DNA of 64,000 nucleotides, taken from the NCBI RefSeq assembly GCF_002803515.1, contig NZ_PHQX01000001.1, positions 3,162,001 through 3,226,000 on the forward strand. Reading direction: 5' to 3'. Position 1 is the first letter of the stretch. Every line of letters starts with the position of its first letter. Position numbers and translations under genes: made by a program. The notes under the pieces are model-generated. The model did not search any database. It was given only the letters and a program-made list of their open reading frames with translations, and was not told where the DNA came from. Origin of the DNA: Stenotrophomonas lactitubi (GTDB lineage: Bacteria; Pseudomonadota; Gammaproteobacteria; Xanthomonadales; Xanthomonadaceae). Shown in pieces: positions 33,916 through 44,256 of the stretch.

Positions 33916-35367
33916 TTACTCCGCCCACACGCTGGTATTGCGAACCCCCAGCAGCTTCGGGTTGAACAACGGATCACGCCCGTGGCGCCGGTGGTTTTCG
34001 TAATCGCGCAGTGCTGCCAGCGCGGGCCTCTGCAGCAGCAGGATGGCGATGATGTTCAGCCAGCTCATCATGCCTACGCCGATATCGCCCAGCGCCCACG
34101 CGACCGTCGCACTCTTCATCGCCGAGTAGCCCGTAGCAGCCAGGAACAGCAGCTGGAAGGCACCCATCACCCACTGTCGGGGACGATCGCGGCAGAGGTA
34201 GCTGACGTTGGTCTCGGCCATGTAGTACAGGGCGAGGATGGTGGTGAAGGCGAAAGGCAGGATCGCCAGCGCGACGAATGACTTGCCGAAGCCGGGCAAG
34301 GCCGACTCCACCGCGTGCTGCACGAAGCGCGGCCCCGCTTCCACGCCAGGAAGGTTGCCCAGCAGCAGTCGTGCCTCATCGGGCACACCGTTCACCGCCG
34401 GGTCGTAGACGTTGTAGAGCCCGGTGGAGAGAATCAGGAAGGCCGTCGCGCTGCACACGACCATGGTGTCGATGTACACCGAGAACGACTGCACCAGCCC
34501 CTGCTTCACCGGGTGTGACACTTCCGCTGCGGCGGCAGGATGCGCGCCGCTGCCCATGCCCGCTTCGTTGGACAGCACGCCACGACGCACCCCCCACTGG
34601 ATCGCGGTGCCGATCATCGCGCCGAATGCGGCGTCAACACCGAACGCGCTGCGCAGCACCAGGGCGATGACCTCAGGCACTTTCTCGACATTGAGCACCA
34701 TCACCACCGCAGTGACCAGCAGATAGGCCACGGCCATCACCGGCACCACCCATTCGGCGACGCGCGCGATGCGACGCACGCCGCCGAGCAGGATCGCCGC
34801 CAACACCACCAGCAGCACACCGGTGGTGACCATTACCGGAACATCCCACGCTTCGTTCACCGCACTGGTGATGGCGTTGGACTGCGTGCCCGCCAGCATC
34901 GCCCCCGCCAGCACCGTGACCAGCGCGAACAGCACGGCGTACCAGCGCTGGCCCAACCCCTTTTCGATGTAGTACGCCGGACCACCGCGATACTGCCCCT
35001 TGGCATCGCGATCCTTGTAGATCTGCGCCAGGGTGGACTCGATGAACGCGCTTGAGGCACCGAGGAAGGCGACTACCCACATCCAGAAGATCGCGCCGGG
35101 ACCGCCGAAGGCAATGGCCATGGCGACACCGGCGATGTTGCCCACGCCCACCCGGCTGGACAGCGACAATGACAACGCCTGGAACGGCGAGACACCGGCA
35201 TCGGAGCGTTCGTGGCGGAACATCAGGCGCAGCATGTCCGGCAGCGCGCGCAGCTGGATGAAGCGGGTACGCACGCTGAAGTACAGACCCGTCGCCAGGC
35301 ACAGCACCACCAGGTACGGGCTCCAGACAACGGCAAGAACGGCATTGACGATCGTTTCGACATTCAT
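33916..35367 (-). CDS. Alanine/glycine:cation symporter (AGCS), copy 1
   Basis: 483 aa, about 10-11 membrane segments. Family motifs are RTRFIQLRALPDMLRL, GVGNIAGVAMAIAFGGPGAIFWMW and YYIEKGLGQRW. The family takes up alanine or glycine with sodium. The start at 35367 is chosen because homology begins there. It sits 13 bp downstream of the outer-membrane protein gene at 35381, suggesting an operon. A second AGCS gene lies at 37471. Confidence 0.93.
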   Translation of the reverse strand: MNVETIVNAVLAVVWSPYLVVLCLATGLYFSVRTRFIQLRALPDMLRLMFRHERSDAGVSPFQALSLSLSSRVGVGNIAGVAMAIAFGGPGAIFWMWVVAFLGASSAFIESTLAQIYKDRDAKGQYRGGPAYYIEKGLGQRWYAVLFALVTVLAGAMLAGTQSNAITSAVNEAWDVPVMVTTGVLLVVLAAILLGGVRRIARVAEWVVPVMAVAYLLVTAVVMVLNVEKVPEVIALVLRSAFGVDAAFGAMIGTAIQWGVRRGVLSNEAGMGSGAHPAAAAEVSHPVKQGLVQSFSVYIDTMVVCSATAFLILSTGLYNVYDPAVNGVPDEARLLLGNLPGVEAGPRFVQHAVESALPGFGKSFVALAILPFAFTTILALYYMAETNVSYLCRDRPRQWVMGAFQLLFLAATGYSAMKSATVAWALGDIGVGMMSWLNIIAILLLQRPALAALRDYENHRRHGRDPLFNPKLLGVRNTSVWAE

Positions 35368-35380
35368 CGCAGGGCCCCCA

Positions 35381-36373
35381 TCAGAAGAACATGCCCAGGG
35401 CGACCTGGGGGCTGATGATGCGGCCGGTATTGCGACCGGCAACGGTGAATTCGACGCCGGCAATCACCCCCAGCGACGGACTGAAGTGGTACTCGATCGC
35501 CGGCGCGAAGGTCAGGTTGCGGCTGGCAGGACGGGCCTCATCGATGCGCTGGAGCGTACCGGCCGCGTCCGGTGCGAAGCCGGTCAGCCGCTGGCCGCTT
35601 TCACGGCTGGCGGCCATTTCCATGACACCCACCCAGCGTTCGTTGAAGCTGTACTCGGCGCCCACCGAAAGACCCAGCACCGAACCGCGCGCGATATGTC
35701 CCTGGAAGCCGTCATCGGTGCCATACACGCTGCCGCCGGAAATCGCAGTGCGTGAGGGCGATGGCCCGGCACTGAGCTGCGCGCGCCAGCGCAGCGGGCG
35801 ATCGTTCGCCAGCCACAGCACCTGCTGCACCGCCAGCGCAGCCACGGTGCGCTGCGTGCCGTCACCCTGGGCGTCGAGCGGGTTGCCGGTGATCCGGTCG
35901 TGACTGCCGGTGCTGAAGCGCTGCACCAGTGCAACTGACACCGCCGGGGTGGTGCCATCGGCACTGGAAGGCTGCAGCAGGTACTGCAGGCGTGCGGTGG
36001 TGTCGCCGGCGCGGAAACCACTGCTGCGCGCGTTGCCTGATTCTGCACGCGAGGCACTGAGGTTGACCTGGGCGGTCACCCGATCGCTGAACCCGTAGGC
36101 GATGGGCACCACCATCGCCCACGCGCCACTGCGCTCGTCGCTGCGTTGACGGTCGCCGTTGTGGTCGAAGGACGAGGAACTGTCGACCCGCACCAGATAG
36201 GGTTCGACGTACCAGCGACCTGCCGGCATACCGGCAGGATTGGGGGTGATCAGCGGGCCGGTGAAGTTGACGCCGTCGAGCGTGCGCTCGTTGGCCTGCG
36301 CGGACACGGCGGCAAGCGCACTGAATGCCAGTACCAGGCAGACACGCACCGTACTGCGGGGAGGATGATGCAT
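35381..36373 (-). CDS. Outer-membrane transporter-like protein
   Basis: 330 aa with a signal peptide ending near AQA. The mature protein is beta-rich (many alternating strands such as WYVEPYLVRVDSS, RVTAQVNLSASRA, AVSVALVQRFSTG, GLSVGAEYSF) and ends in the aromatic GMFF, as outer-membrane barrels do. It resembles the MetA-pathway/phenol-degradation porin-like family. It probably forms an operon with the AGCS symporter. Substrate unknown. Confidence 0.75.
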   Translation of the reverse strand: MHHPPRSTVRVCLVLAFSALAAVSAQANERTLDGVNFTGPLITPNPAGMPAGRWYVEPYLVRVDSSSSFDHNGDRQRSDERSGAWAMVVPIAYGFSDRVTAQVNLSASRAESGNARSSGFRAGDTTARLQYLLQPSSADGTTPAVSVALVQRFSTGSHDRITGNPLDAQGDGTQRTVAALAVQQVLWLANDRPLRWRAQLSAGPSPSRTAISGGSVYGTDDGFQGHIARGSVLGLSVGAEYSFNERWVGVMEMAASRESGQRLTGFAPDAAGTLQRIDEARPASRNLTFAPAIEYHFSPSLGVIAGVEFTVAGRNTGRIISPQVALGMFF

Positions 36374-36492
36374 GGGGACCACTCCTGTACGACGTTGGAT
36401 GGACTTCCACCCTGCGTCGCCGGGAACGGCACACCAATAAGGAAACTTTCAATTCGTCATGCATGCTTTGCGCATCGCACTGTCAGGAAATC

Positions 36493-36516
36493 CACCGGGC
36501 GTTGCCCGGCGCTACC
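36493..36516. repeat. SMAG-type palindrome
   Basis: CACCGGGCGTTGCCCGGCGCTACC, a degenerate member; nothing else is seen in 36374-36644. Confidence 0.65.
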
Positions 36517-36644
36517 GGTGAACCGTGCATGCCGTGCGTAGTGCAACGCAGGAGGCACCTTCCCGGCATGAGGAAATCCCGCACGACGTGGATCTGCTCC
36601 GATCCGCGGGCACCGGCGTTACCCGGCGCCCGCAAACCCACCCA

Positions 36645-37478
36645 TCAGCGGCGCTGGCTGACCCACTGCGCCAGCAGCACGGCAGTGGCGGAAGCGACAT
36701 TCAGGCTTTCAACCGCGCCACTGCCGGGAATCGACAGTTGCTGGTCACACTGGCTGGCCAGGCCGCGATCCATGCCTTCACTTTCCGCGCCCATCACGTA
36801 GACCAGGCGGGCCGGCAACGATGCGCGGAACACGTCATCGCCACCGTCGACCAGGGTCGCGGCAAGGCCGAAACCGGCCGCGCGCAGCTGCGCCATCGCT
36901 TCTGCGTCTTCAGGCAGCTGCACCAGCGGCACCGACTCTGCTCCGCCCTCGGCCACGCGTGCGGCCGCGCCGGACAGTGCCAGCGTGCTGCTGGCAGGCA
37001 GCAGCAGCGCCTTGGCACCGAAGTGCGCGGCAGAGCGCAGGATCGCACCGAAGTTGTGCGGATTGCCGACGCCATCCAGCCACAGTGCCAGCGCCGGGCC
37101 TTCGCCCAGTTCGGCCAGCCACTGCGCCAGCGGCACCACCGGTGCGCGCAGCACGTCGGCCACCAGGCCTTCGTGATGGGTGGTGGCGGCCAGCTTGTTG
37201 AGGTCGCCCTCTTCCACCACGCGGTAGCCCACGCGGTTGGCCACGCACCACTTCAGCACCGGCTGCATGCGCGGAATCAGCGACTCCACCAGGTACAGCT
37301 TGCGCAGCGCCTGCGGACGCTTGGCGAACAGGGCCTGCACCGCGTTCCAGCCATACAGGCGCAGTTCGTCGTTGCCACGCCCCGGTGGCGGCGGGGTGCC
37401 GCCCTCACGCGGTGGCAGCGGGGTGGCCCGCGGCGGTCGCGACGACGGGCGGCGGGCATTCTTCCAGGGATCATTCAC
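36645..37478 (-). CDS. SpoU/TrmH-family RNA 2'-O-methyltransferase
   Basis: 277 aa. A Pro/Gly/Arg-rich N-terminus (about 1-35) precedes an RNA-binding domain and the SPOUT knot with DGVGNPHNFGAILRSA, VMGAESEGMDR and SLNVASATAVLL. These motifs fit rRNA or tRNA 2'-O-methyltransferases such as RlmB-like enzymes. The GTG start at 37478 overlaps the stop of the AGCS gene (GTGAATGA). Confidence 0.9.
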   Translation of the reverse strand: MNDPWKNARRPSSRPPRATPLPPREGGTPPPPGRGNDELRLYGWNAVQALFAKRPQALRKLYLVESLIPRMQPVLKWCVANRVGYRVVEEGDLNKLAATTHHEGLVADVLRAPVVPLAQWLAELGEGPALALWLDGVGNPHNFGAILRSAAHFGAKALLLPASSTLALSGAAARVAEGGAESVPLVQLPEDAEAMAQLRAAGFGLAATLVDGGDDVFRASLPARLVYVMGAESEGMDRGLASQCDQQLSIPGSGAVESLNVASATAVLLAQWVSQRR

Positions 37479-38988
37479 TACGGGACAACTCCAGCTTGCG
37501 TTGACGCCAGAAATCGGCGTTCTTGATGCCCAGGGCATCGGGGTCGAAGATCGGATCCAGGCCGAGCTTCTTCTGTCGTTCGTAATCGCGCAGCGCCAGC
37601 ATGGCCGGCTTCTGCACGATGAGGATGGCGATGATGTTCAGCCAGGCCATCAGGCCTACGCCGATGTCGCCCAGCGCCCAGGCCAGGGTGGCGTTGTGGA
37701 AGGCACCGAACACCACCATGCCGATGATGCCCAGGCGCAGCAGCAGCACGGTGAACGGCCGCTTCCTGTTGTGGTTGACGTAGGTCAGGTTGGTTTCGGC
37801 CATGTAGTAATAGGCCATGATCGTGGTGAAGGCGAAGAAGAAGATCGCCACCGACACGAACGCCGAACCCCAGCCCGGCAGCACCGCTTCCACACCCGCC
37901 TGCGCGTAGCCCGCACCTTCTGGAATGCCGGCCAGGCCCTGGAAGATCGGCTCAGCACCCGCGACCGGCGAATACACGTTGTAGGTGCCGCTGGCCAGGA
38001 TCAGGAAGGCGGTGGCGGTGCACACCATCATGGTGTCGAAGTAGATGGCGAAGGCCTGCACGTAACCCTGCTTGGCCGGGTGCGAGACCTCGGAGGCCGC
38101 CGCAGCGTGCGGACCCGAACCCTGGCCGGCCTCGTTGGCGTAGATGCCGCGCTTGATGCCCCACTCCACCGCCAGGCCCATCATCGCGCCGAACGCGGCG
38201 TGGGTACCGAAGGCGCTCTTGAAGATGATGCCGAACATTTCCGGCACGCGGTCGTAGTTGATGATCATGATGACGATGGCCATCAGGATGAAGCCGGCCG
38301 CCATGAACGGCACCACCACTTCGGCGAAGTTGGCGATGCGCTTGACGCCACCGAAGATCACCACGCCCAGCAGCAGGGCGACGACGATGCCGATGCCCAG
38401 CTTCAGCGCCTGCACCGATTCCATGCCGAAGGACTGGCCATCGAGCGGACCGCACAGCGCGGTGCCACGGCATGCATTGATGATGCTGTCGGCGATCGCG
38501 TTGGCCTGCACGCCGGGCATCAGGAAGCCGGCAGCGATGATCGTGGCGATGGCGAAGGCCATGGCATACCACTTCAGGCCCATCGCCTTTTCGATGTAGT
38601 AGGCCGGGCCACCGCGGTAGCGGCCTTCGGCATCCTTGGTCTTGTAGATCTGCGCCAGGGTGCATTCCACGTACGAAGTGGATGCGCCGAGGAAGCCCAT
38701 CACCCACATCCAGAAGATCGCGCCGGGGCCGCCGAAGGCGATGGCGGTGGCCACGCCGGCGATGTTGCCGATGCCCATGCGGCCGGCCATCGACATGGCC
38801 AGGGCCTGGAACGAGGACACGCCGGCGTCGGATTTCTCACCGGACACGGTGAGGCGGCACATCTCGACGAAACCACGGATCTGCATGAAGCGGGTGCGCA
38901 GGCTGAAGAACAGGCCGGCGGCCAGGCACATGAAGATCAGCGCCTTGCTCCAGATGATGCTGTTGATGAAATGTACGGTAGCTTCCAC
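37471..38988 (-). CDS. Alanine/glycine:cation symporter (AGCS), copy 2
   Basis: 505 aa. Motifs RTRFMQIRGFVEMCRL, GIGNIAGVATAIAFGGPGAIFWMW and YYIEKAMGLKWY are nearly those of copy 1, so the genes are paralogues. A GTG start at 38988 is used because GGAGAGAG precedes it and family homology begins there; the open frame runs on upstream into a repeat region. It overlaps the SpoU gene by 8 bp. Confidence 0.92.
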   Translation of the reverse strand: MEATVHFINSIIWSKALIFMCLAAGLFFSLRTRFMQIRGFVEMCRLTVSGEKSDAGVSSFQALAMSMAGRMGIGNIAGVATAIAFGGPGAIFWMWVMGFLGASTSYVECTLAQIYKTKDAEGRYRGGPAYYIEKAMGLKWYAMAFAIATIIAAGFLMPGVQANAIADSIINACRGTALCGPLDGQSFGMESVQALKLGIGIVVALLLGVVIFGGVKRIANFAEVVVPFMAAGFILMAIVIMIINYDRVPEMFGIIFKSAFGTHAAFGAMMGLAVEWGIKRGIYANEAGQGSGPHAAAASEVSHPAKQGYVQAFAIYFDTMMVCTATAFLILASGTYNVYSPVAGAEPIFQGLAGIPEGAGYAQAGVEAVLPGWGSAFVSVAIFFFAFTTIMAYYYMAETNLTYVNHNRKRPFTVLLLRLGIIGMVVFGAFHNATLAWALGDIGVGLMAWLNIIAILIVQKPAMLALRDYERQKKLGLDPIFDPDALGIKNADFWRQRKLELSRSE

Positions 38989-39102
38989 GCGCGCTCTCTC
39001 CAGTCGGCGGGTTGTGAGGACGTCCCGTCGGCTGGAAGGGACCGGTCGATTCTCCCTGATCGAAGGTCGCTGCGATAGCGCCGGATGCGGGGGCGTGTTC
39101 TC

Positions 39103-39200
39103 CGCCGGGCATGGCCCGGCGCTACCCCCGGAGACGGCAGCACCTCCGGCGGCCAACGGAAACGGCGGCGCACCCGGTAGCGCCGGGCCATGCCCGGCGG
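39103..39200. repeat. Inverted pair of SMAG palindromes
   Basis: Copies at 39103-39126 and 39176-39200 in opposite orientation between the AGCS and GNAT genes. Confidence 0.8.
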
Positions 39201-39204
39201 CCTT

Positions 39205-39744
39205 TCAGGGCAGCGCGGTCCGCACCCGGGCGAATCGGCGCAGGTCATGCAGGACGCCGCGCTTGTAGACGGCGCAGCGCTCCACGCCCTCTTCCTGGAA
39301 ACCGTTCTTTTCCAGTACCCGGGCCGAGCCCAGGTTGAAGTCGACCACCGTGGCCTGCAGCCTGAACAGGCCAAGCTCGTCCATCACCCAGGGCGAGAAC
39401 AGACCGACCACACCGGTCATCAGGCCCCGCCCCCAATGGGCCTGGCCGAGCCAGTAACCCAGTTCAGCGGTATGCCCGCGCTCGGCCACGCCTTGCTGGG
39501 CACCCACGCTGCCGCAGGCCTGGCCGTCGATCTCGATGGCCAGGTTCAGGGTGCCGGGGGCCAGCACGCGCCCGCCCAGGAAGGCTTCGCCATCCTCGCG
39601 GGTGTACGGATACGGGAAGCGGTCACGCAGTCCACGCGAGACGTCCGCGTCGTTGGCGTGGCGCAGCAGCGACTCCAGGTCATCGCTGCGCCAGGGCCGC
39701 AGGAGGAAGCCTTCGCCGTGCAGAATGCGCGCCGGCTCAGGCAT
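39205..39744 (-). CDS. GNAT-family N-acetyltransferase (RimJ/RimL type)
   Basis: 179 aa. Motifs LLRPWRSDDLESLLRHAND, ELGYWLGQAHWGRGLMT (acetyl-CoA site) and FNLGSARVLEKNGFQEEG define the family. The ATG overlaps the end of the RND pump gene by 8 bp, so it ends the efflux operon. Substrate unknown. Confidence 0.9.
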   Translation of the reverse strand: MPEPARILHGEGFLLRPWRSDDLESLLRHANDADVSRGLRDRFPYPYTREDGEAFLGGRVLAPGTLNLAIEIDGQACGSVGAQQGVAERGHTAELGYWLGQAHWGRGLMTGVVGLFSPWVMDELGLFRLQATVVDFNLGSARVLEKNGFQEEGVERCAVYKRGVLHDLRRFARVRTALP

Positions 39745-42700
39745 GACCACCCACCGACGGCGAGTCGGCCTCCTGCTTCTCCAGCTCGCGCTTCACCGCC
39801 TCCGGCGAGCGGGTATACGGGGCCAGCCGCGCGTAGAACGCCGGCACCACGAACAGCGACAGGAAGGTGGACAGGGTGACGCCGAAGATGATCACGATGC
39901 CGATGGTGCCACGGCTGGCCGAACCGGGGCCACCGGCCACCACCAGCGGAATCGCGCCGACCACGGTGGCGATCGAGGTCATCAGGATCGGACGCAGGCG
40001 CACCATCGCCGATTCGATGATTGCTTCGCGCACGGTTCGCCCGTCGTCGCGCAGCTGGTTGGCGAATTCGACGATCAGGATGCCGTTCTTGGCCGCCAGG
40101 CCGACCAGCATGACGATGCCGATCTGGCTGAACAGGTTCACCGTGCCGCCACTCAGCCACAGGCCGACCAGCGCACCGAGCACACCCAGCGGCACGGTCA
40201 GCATGATCGTCAGCGGGTGGATGAAGCTCTCGAACTGCGCGGCCAGCACCAGGTACACCACCAGCAGGGCCATGGCGAAGGTCAGCAGCACCGCGCCACC
40301 CGCGCTCTGGTACTCGCGCGATTCGCCCTTCCAGTTCACCTGCGCGTACTGCGGCAGCTCTTCGCGCGTCACCTGCTGCGCCCAGGCGATAGCCTCGCCC
40401 AGCGGGTAGCCGGGTGCCAGGCCGGCACTGATGGTGATCGAGCGCAGGCGGTTGAAGCGGTTCAAGGTGCCAGCTTCGGCCACTTCGCTCAGCGTGACCA
40501 GGTTGGACAACGGCACCAGTTCGCCGGAGGTCGCACGCACGCGGATCGCGGCGAGGTCGGCCGGGCTGGCGCGGCCATCACGGCCGGCCTGGACCAGCAC
40601 GTCGTACTCCTCGCCGTTGTCGACGAAGGTGGTGACGCGGCGCGAGCCCATCATCGTTTCCAGCGCCGAACCGATCGCGGTGACCGGCACGCCGAGGTCG
40701 GCCGCACGCTGGCGGTCGATGTTCACCCGCATCTGCGGACGGGTTTCCTTGTAGTCCGAGTCCGGACCGACCAGGCCGGGGTTGTCGGCCATGCGCAGCA
40801 GGATGCGGTCGCGCCACTGCGCGATCTCGGCGTATTCCGGGCCACCCAGCACGATCTGGAACGGCTGCCCGCCACTGCGCACCAGGCCGCCACCGACCTG
40901 GGTGCGTACGCGCACGCCACGGATGGTGTCCAGTTCCTTCTGCAGTTCGTTGGCTACTTCCGGCGTGCCTTCGCTGCGCTGGCGCCACGGCTGCAGGAAC
41001 ACGCTGACGCGGCCGGTGTGCATTTCCTCGCTTGCGCCGAAGCCGCCGGGCACGCGCGGGTTGGCGCGCACGATCGGCTTGTCCGCGCCCACATGCGGGG
41101 CCAGCAGCGCTTCCACCTGCTGCACCTGCTGCACGGTGTAGTCGTAGCCGGCGCCCTCCGGGCCATCGATCATGATCTGGAACGAACCTCGGTCTTCGGC
41201 CGGAGCCAGTTCCGAAGGCAGCACTTTGATCAGCAGCCAGCTGGCCGCCAGCGCTGCGACCATCACCAGCAGATAGATCCACGTGCGATCGACATGATGA
41301 TCGAGCACGCGACCGTAAGCGCCGGCCAGGCGTTCCAGATTGCGGTTGATGAAACCGTGCAGCCCGCGCGGGGCCTGCCCGGTATGCGGCTTGAGCAGCT
41401 TGGAGGCCATCATCGGGGTCAACGTCAGCGCAACGAACGCTGACAGCGCGACCGCTGCGGCCAGCGCCACCGCCAGTTCGCGGAACAGGCGCCCGGTATT
41501 GCCTTCCAGGAAACCGACCGGCAGGAATACCGCCACCAGTACGGCGGTGGTGGCAATCACCGCGAACGCCACCTGTGCGGTACCGCGTTTGGACGCCACC
41601 AGCGGTGGTTCGCCCAGGTCGATGCGGCGCTGCACGTTTTCCACCACCACGATCGCATCATCCACCACCAGGCCGATGCACAGCACCAGCGCCAGCAGCG
41701 TCAGCAGGTTGATCGAGAAGTCGAACGCGTACAGCGCGATGAACGCCGCCACCAGGCACACCGGCACCGTCACCGCCGGAATCAACGCCGCGCGGAAGCT
41801 GCCGAGGAACAACCAGATCACCGCAAGCACCAGGATCATCGCCTCCACCAGCGTCGCGTACACGCGGTCGACGGCGGCCTCGATGAAGGTGGTGTTGTCG
41901 AAGGCAACGAAGATCTGCGTGCCCTTGGGCAGGGTCAGCGCAACACGCTCGGCCTCGGCGCGCGCGGTGCGCGCCACGTCCAGCGAGTTGGCGGTGGAGG
42001 TCTTGACGATACCCAGGCCGATGCCGGGCTCACCGTTGCTGCGGTAATAGGCGCGACGCTCGGCCGAGGCCAGCTCGATCTTCGCCACATCGCCCATGCG
42101 CACCACGTAACCATCACTGCCCTTGCCCAGCGGGATGGTCGCGAAGTCTTCGGGCTTGATGTAGTTGCGCTCCACGCGCAGGGTGAAATCGCGGTCGGTG
42201 GATTCGATGCGGCCGGCCGGCAGTTCCACGTTCTCGTTGCGCAGCGCGGTTTCGATGTCGCCGGTGGTCAGCCCGCGTGCGGCCAGCTGGTCGCGGTCCA
42301 GCCAGATGCGCATCGCGTAGCGCTGGCGGCCACCGATGCGGACCTGGGCCACGCCATCGAGGCTGGAAAAGCGGTCGACCACGTAGCGGTCGGCGTAGTC
42401 GCTCAGTTCCAGCGTGTCCATGGTCGAGGACACCATGTTGAACCAGATGATCGGATCGGCATCGCTCTCGACCTTGGCGATCTCCGGTGGCCGTGCCTCT
42501 TCGGGCATGCGGTCGGCCACGCGGCTGACCGCATCGCGCACGTCGTTGGCCGCCGCTTCGATGTCACGGTTGGAGGTGAATTCGATGCTGACCTGCGAAC
42601 GGCCGTTGGTGCTGCGCGCGTTGATCGTATCGATGCCTTCGATGCCGGCCAGCGCGTCTTCCAGCACCTGGGTGATCCGGCTCTCGATCACCGCTGCCGA

Positions 42701-42862
42701 GGCACCGGTGTAGTCCACCGACACCGAGACGATCGGCGGGTCGATGGCCGGCAGTTCGCGCAGGGTCAAGCGAGTGAAGGACATCACGCCCAGCACCAGC
42801 AACAGCAGGCTCATCACCACGGCAAACACCGGCCGCTGGATGGAGATGTCAGACAGCTTCAT
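39737..42862 (-). CDS. RND efflux pump, inner-membrane subunit
   Basis: 1041 aa, normal for HAE-1 type pumps. Typical segments are the start MKLSDISIQRPVFA, GVAQVRIGGRQRYAMRIWLD, the transmembrane charged motif LALVLCIGLVVDDAIVVVENVQR (Asp pair for proton transfer), and the late GIVMLVGLAAKNGILIVEFANQ. It works with the periplasmic adaptor encoded upstream (4-bp ATGA overlap) and an outer-membrane channel from elsewhere, since none is encoded here. This two-gene layout resembles SmeMN of S. maltophilia, but I cannot confirm that. Confidence 0.94.
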   Translation of the reverse strand: MKLSDISIQRPVFAVVMSLLLLVLGVMSFTRLTLRELPAIDPPIVSVSVDYTGASAAVIESRITQVLEDALAGIEGIDTINARSTNGRSQVSIEFTSNRDIEAAANDVRDAVSRVADRMPEEARPPEIAKVESDADPIIWFNMVSSTMDTLELSDYADRYVVDRFSSLDGVAQVRIGGRQRYAMRIWLDRDQLAARGLTTGDIETALRNENVELPAGRIESTDRDFTLRVERNYIKPEDFATIPLGKGSDGYVVRMGDVAKIELASAERRAYYRSNGEPGIGLGIVKTSTANSLDVARTARAEAERVALTLPKGTQIFVAFDNTTFIEAAVDRVYATLVEAMILVLAVIWLFLGSFRAALIPAVTVPVCLVAAFIALYAFDFSINLLTLLALVLCIGLVVDDAIVVVENVQRRIDLGEPPLVASKRGTAQVAFAVIATTAVLVAVFLPVGFLEGNTGRLFRELAVALAAAVALSAFVALTLTPMMASKLLKPHTGQAPRGLHGFINRNLERLAGAYGRVLDHHVDRTWIYLLVMVAALAASWLLIKVLPSELAPAEDRGSFQIMIDGPEGAGYDYTVQQVQQVEALLAPHVGADKPIVRANPRVPGGFGASEEMHTGRVSVFLQPWRQRSEGTPEVANELQKELDTIRGVRVRTQVGGGLVRSGGQPFQIVLGGPEYAEIAQWRDRILLRMADNPGLVGPDSDYKETRPQMRVNIDRQRAADLGVPVTAIGSALETMMGSRRVTTFVDNGEEYDVLVQAGRDGRASPADLAAIRVRATSGELVPLSNLVTLSEVAEAGTLNRFNRLRSITISAGLAPGYPLGEAIAWAQQVTREELPQYAQVNWKGESREYQSAGGAVLLTFAMALLVVYLVLAAQFESFIHPLTIMLTVPLGVLGALVGLWLSGGTVNLFSQIGIVMLVGLAAKNGILIVEFANQLRDDGRTVREAIIESAMVRLRPILMTSIATVVGAIPLVVAGGPGSASRGTIGIVIIFGVTLSTFLSLFVVPAFYARLAPYTRSPEAVKRELEKQEADSPSVGGHA

Positions 42863-43965
42863 CCGCCGTGACCCTCGGCAGCGACCGGTGCTTCAGCCGT
42901 CACCGGCTGGGCGCCACTGGCGGGCGCGGCGTCGGTGGCCGCCACCTTCAGGCCTGCACGCAGCTTGCCGGTGCCGTCCACCACGATGCGCTGGCCTGCC
43001 TGCAGGCCCTGCTTGATCTCGACCACGCCAGCGCGGCGTGCACCGGTGACCACGTCCACGCGTTCGACGGTGTCATCGGCCTTGATGCGATACATGAAGC
43101 TGTCGCGACCGACCTGCACCACGGCGATTTCCGGCACCACCAGTGCCGGTCGATCAGGATGGAACAGGCGCACGTCTAGCAGCATGCCCGGACGCAGTGC
43201 GTGGTCGCCGTTGGCGAAGTCGGCACGCACAGTCACCGCACGGGTGGCCGGGTCGATACGTGCATCGATGGTGCTGACCTCGCCTTCGAAGGTGCGGCCC
43301 GGCCAGGCCACGCTGGTGGCCTGCACCTTGTCGCCGATGGTCAGCGCGGCCAGCTCCACTTCCGGCACCTGGAAATCGATGTGCATGCGCTCGACGTCGT
43401 CGAGGGTGGCGATCACCGTGGTCGGCGTCAGCAGCGTGCCCGGGCTGATCTGGCGGATGCCGAGGACGCCGGCGAACGGCGCGCGCACACGACGATCACC
43501 GATGTCCGACTGCATCTGCGCCACGCGTGCTTCGGCGGCATCACGGATCGACTTCTGCGTATCCAGGGTCGCGCTGGACACCAGCCGCTGTGCCGCCAGT
43601 TCGCGCTGGCGCTTGTACAACTGGTCGGCTTCGCGGAAGGTCGCCTGCGCCTGCACCAATGCGGCTTCCTGGGCCTGACCGCGCAGGGTCACCAGCGGCG
43701 CGCCAGCGGCGACCTGCTGGCCACTTTCGAAATGCACGCGCTCGACGATCTCGCTCACCTTGGCGGTCACGCTGATCGACTCGCGCGCCTTGGCCGTACC
43801 CAGCGCCTGCAGCGTGTCGCTCCACTGCATCGCCTGCACGACCTGCGCGGTGACCGGCACGGCTTCGCCCTGCCGACGCGCGGCGGCCTCCTGTTTGCCT
43901 GCGCACCCGGCCAGCACGGCCAGGCTGAGGCCAAGGGCCAGGGTCGAAGCGATACGAGCCAACAT
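42859..43965 (-). CDS. RND efflux periplasmic adaptor (membrane fusion protein)
   Basis: 368 aa lipoprotein; the lipobox is LAGC near residue 20. It has the lipoyl/beta-barrel order of adaptors (VTAKVSEIVERVHFESGQQV, RAPFAGVLGIRQISPG, VPEIAVVQVGRDSFMYRI) and a helical hairpin between residues 85 and 150. ATG at 43965 is set by the signal peptide. It ends with an ATGA overlap into the pump gene. Confidence 0.93.
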   Translation of the reverse strand: MLARIASTLALGLSLAVLAGCAGKQEAAARRQGEAVPVTAQVVQAMQWSDTLQALGTAKARESISVTAKVSEIVERVHFESGQQVAAGAPLVTLRGQAQEAALVQAQATFREADQLYKRQRELAAQRLVSSATLDTQKSIRDAAEARVAQMQSDIGDRRVRAPFAGVLGIRQISPGTLLTPTTVIATLDDVERMHIDFQVPEVELAALTIGDKVQATSVAWPGRTFEGEVSTIDARIDPATRAVTVRADFANGDHALRPGMLLDVRLFHPDRPALVVPEIAVVQVGRDSFMYRIKADDTVERVDVVTGARRAGVVEIKQGLQAGQRIVVDGTGKLRAGLKVAATDAAPASGAQPVTAEAPVAAEGHGG

Positions 43966-44256
43966 GAACAATCCTGAGCGATCCACGGCCGCCGAGTGTA
44001 GGCAAGGCCCCGCAAAAGCGATATGTGCCAAGCGTTTACCGGCGTGGAACGGGTGCTGCGATAGCGCTGCGCGCCCATTCCATGCAGGGGTCCGCAGCAC
44101 GGTGTCGGTGTATGTCGGGATGTATCCCGGCGCGCCATGAGCGGCGACGCCGTCGTAGAGTCGGGAGGCCCGGCCGAGGGCGCCGGGCGGGGTCGGAACC
44201 TGGCGGGGATCCGACCCCGTTTTCTTTGGACGCAGGCCTTCTTTGCCCGGCGCATG

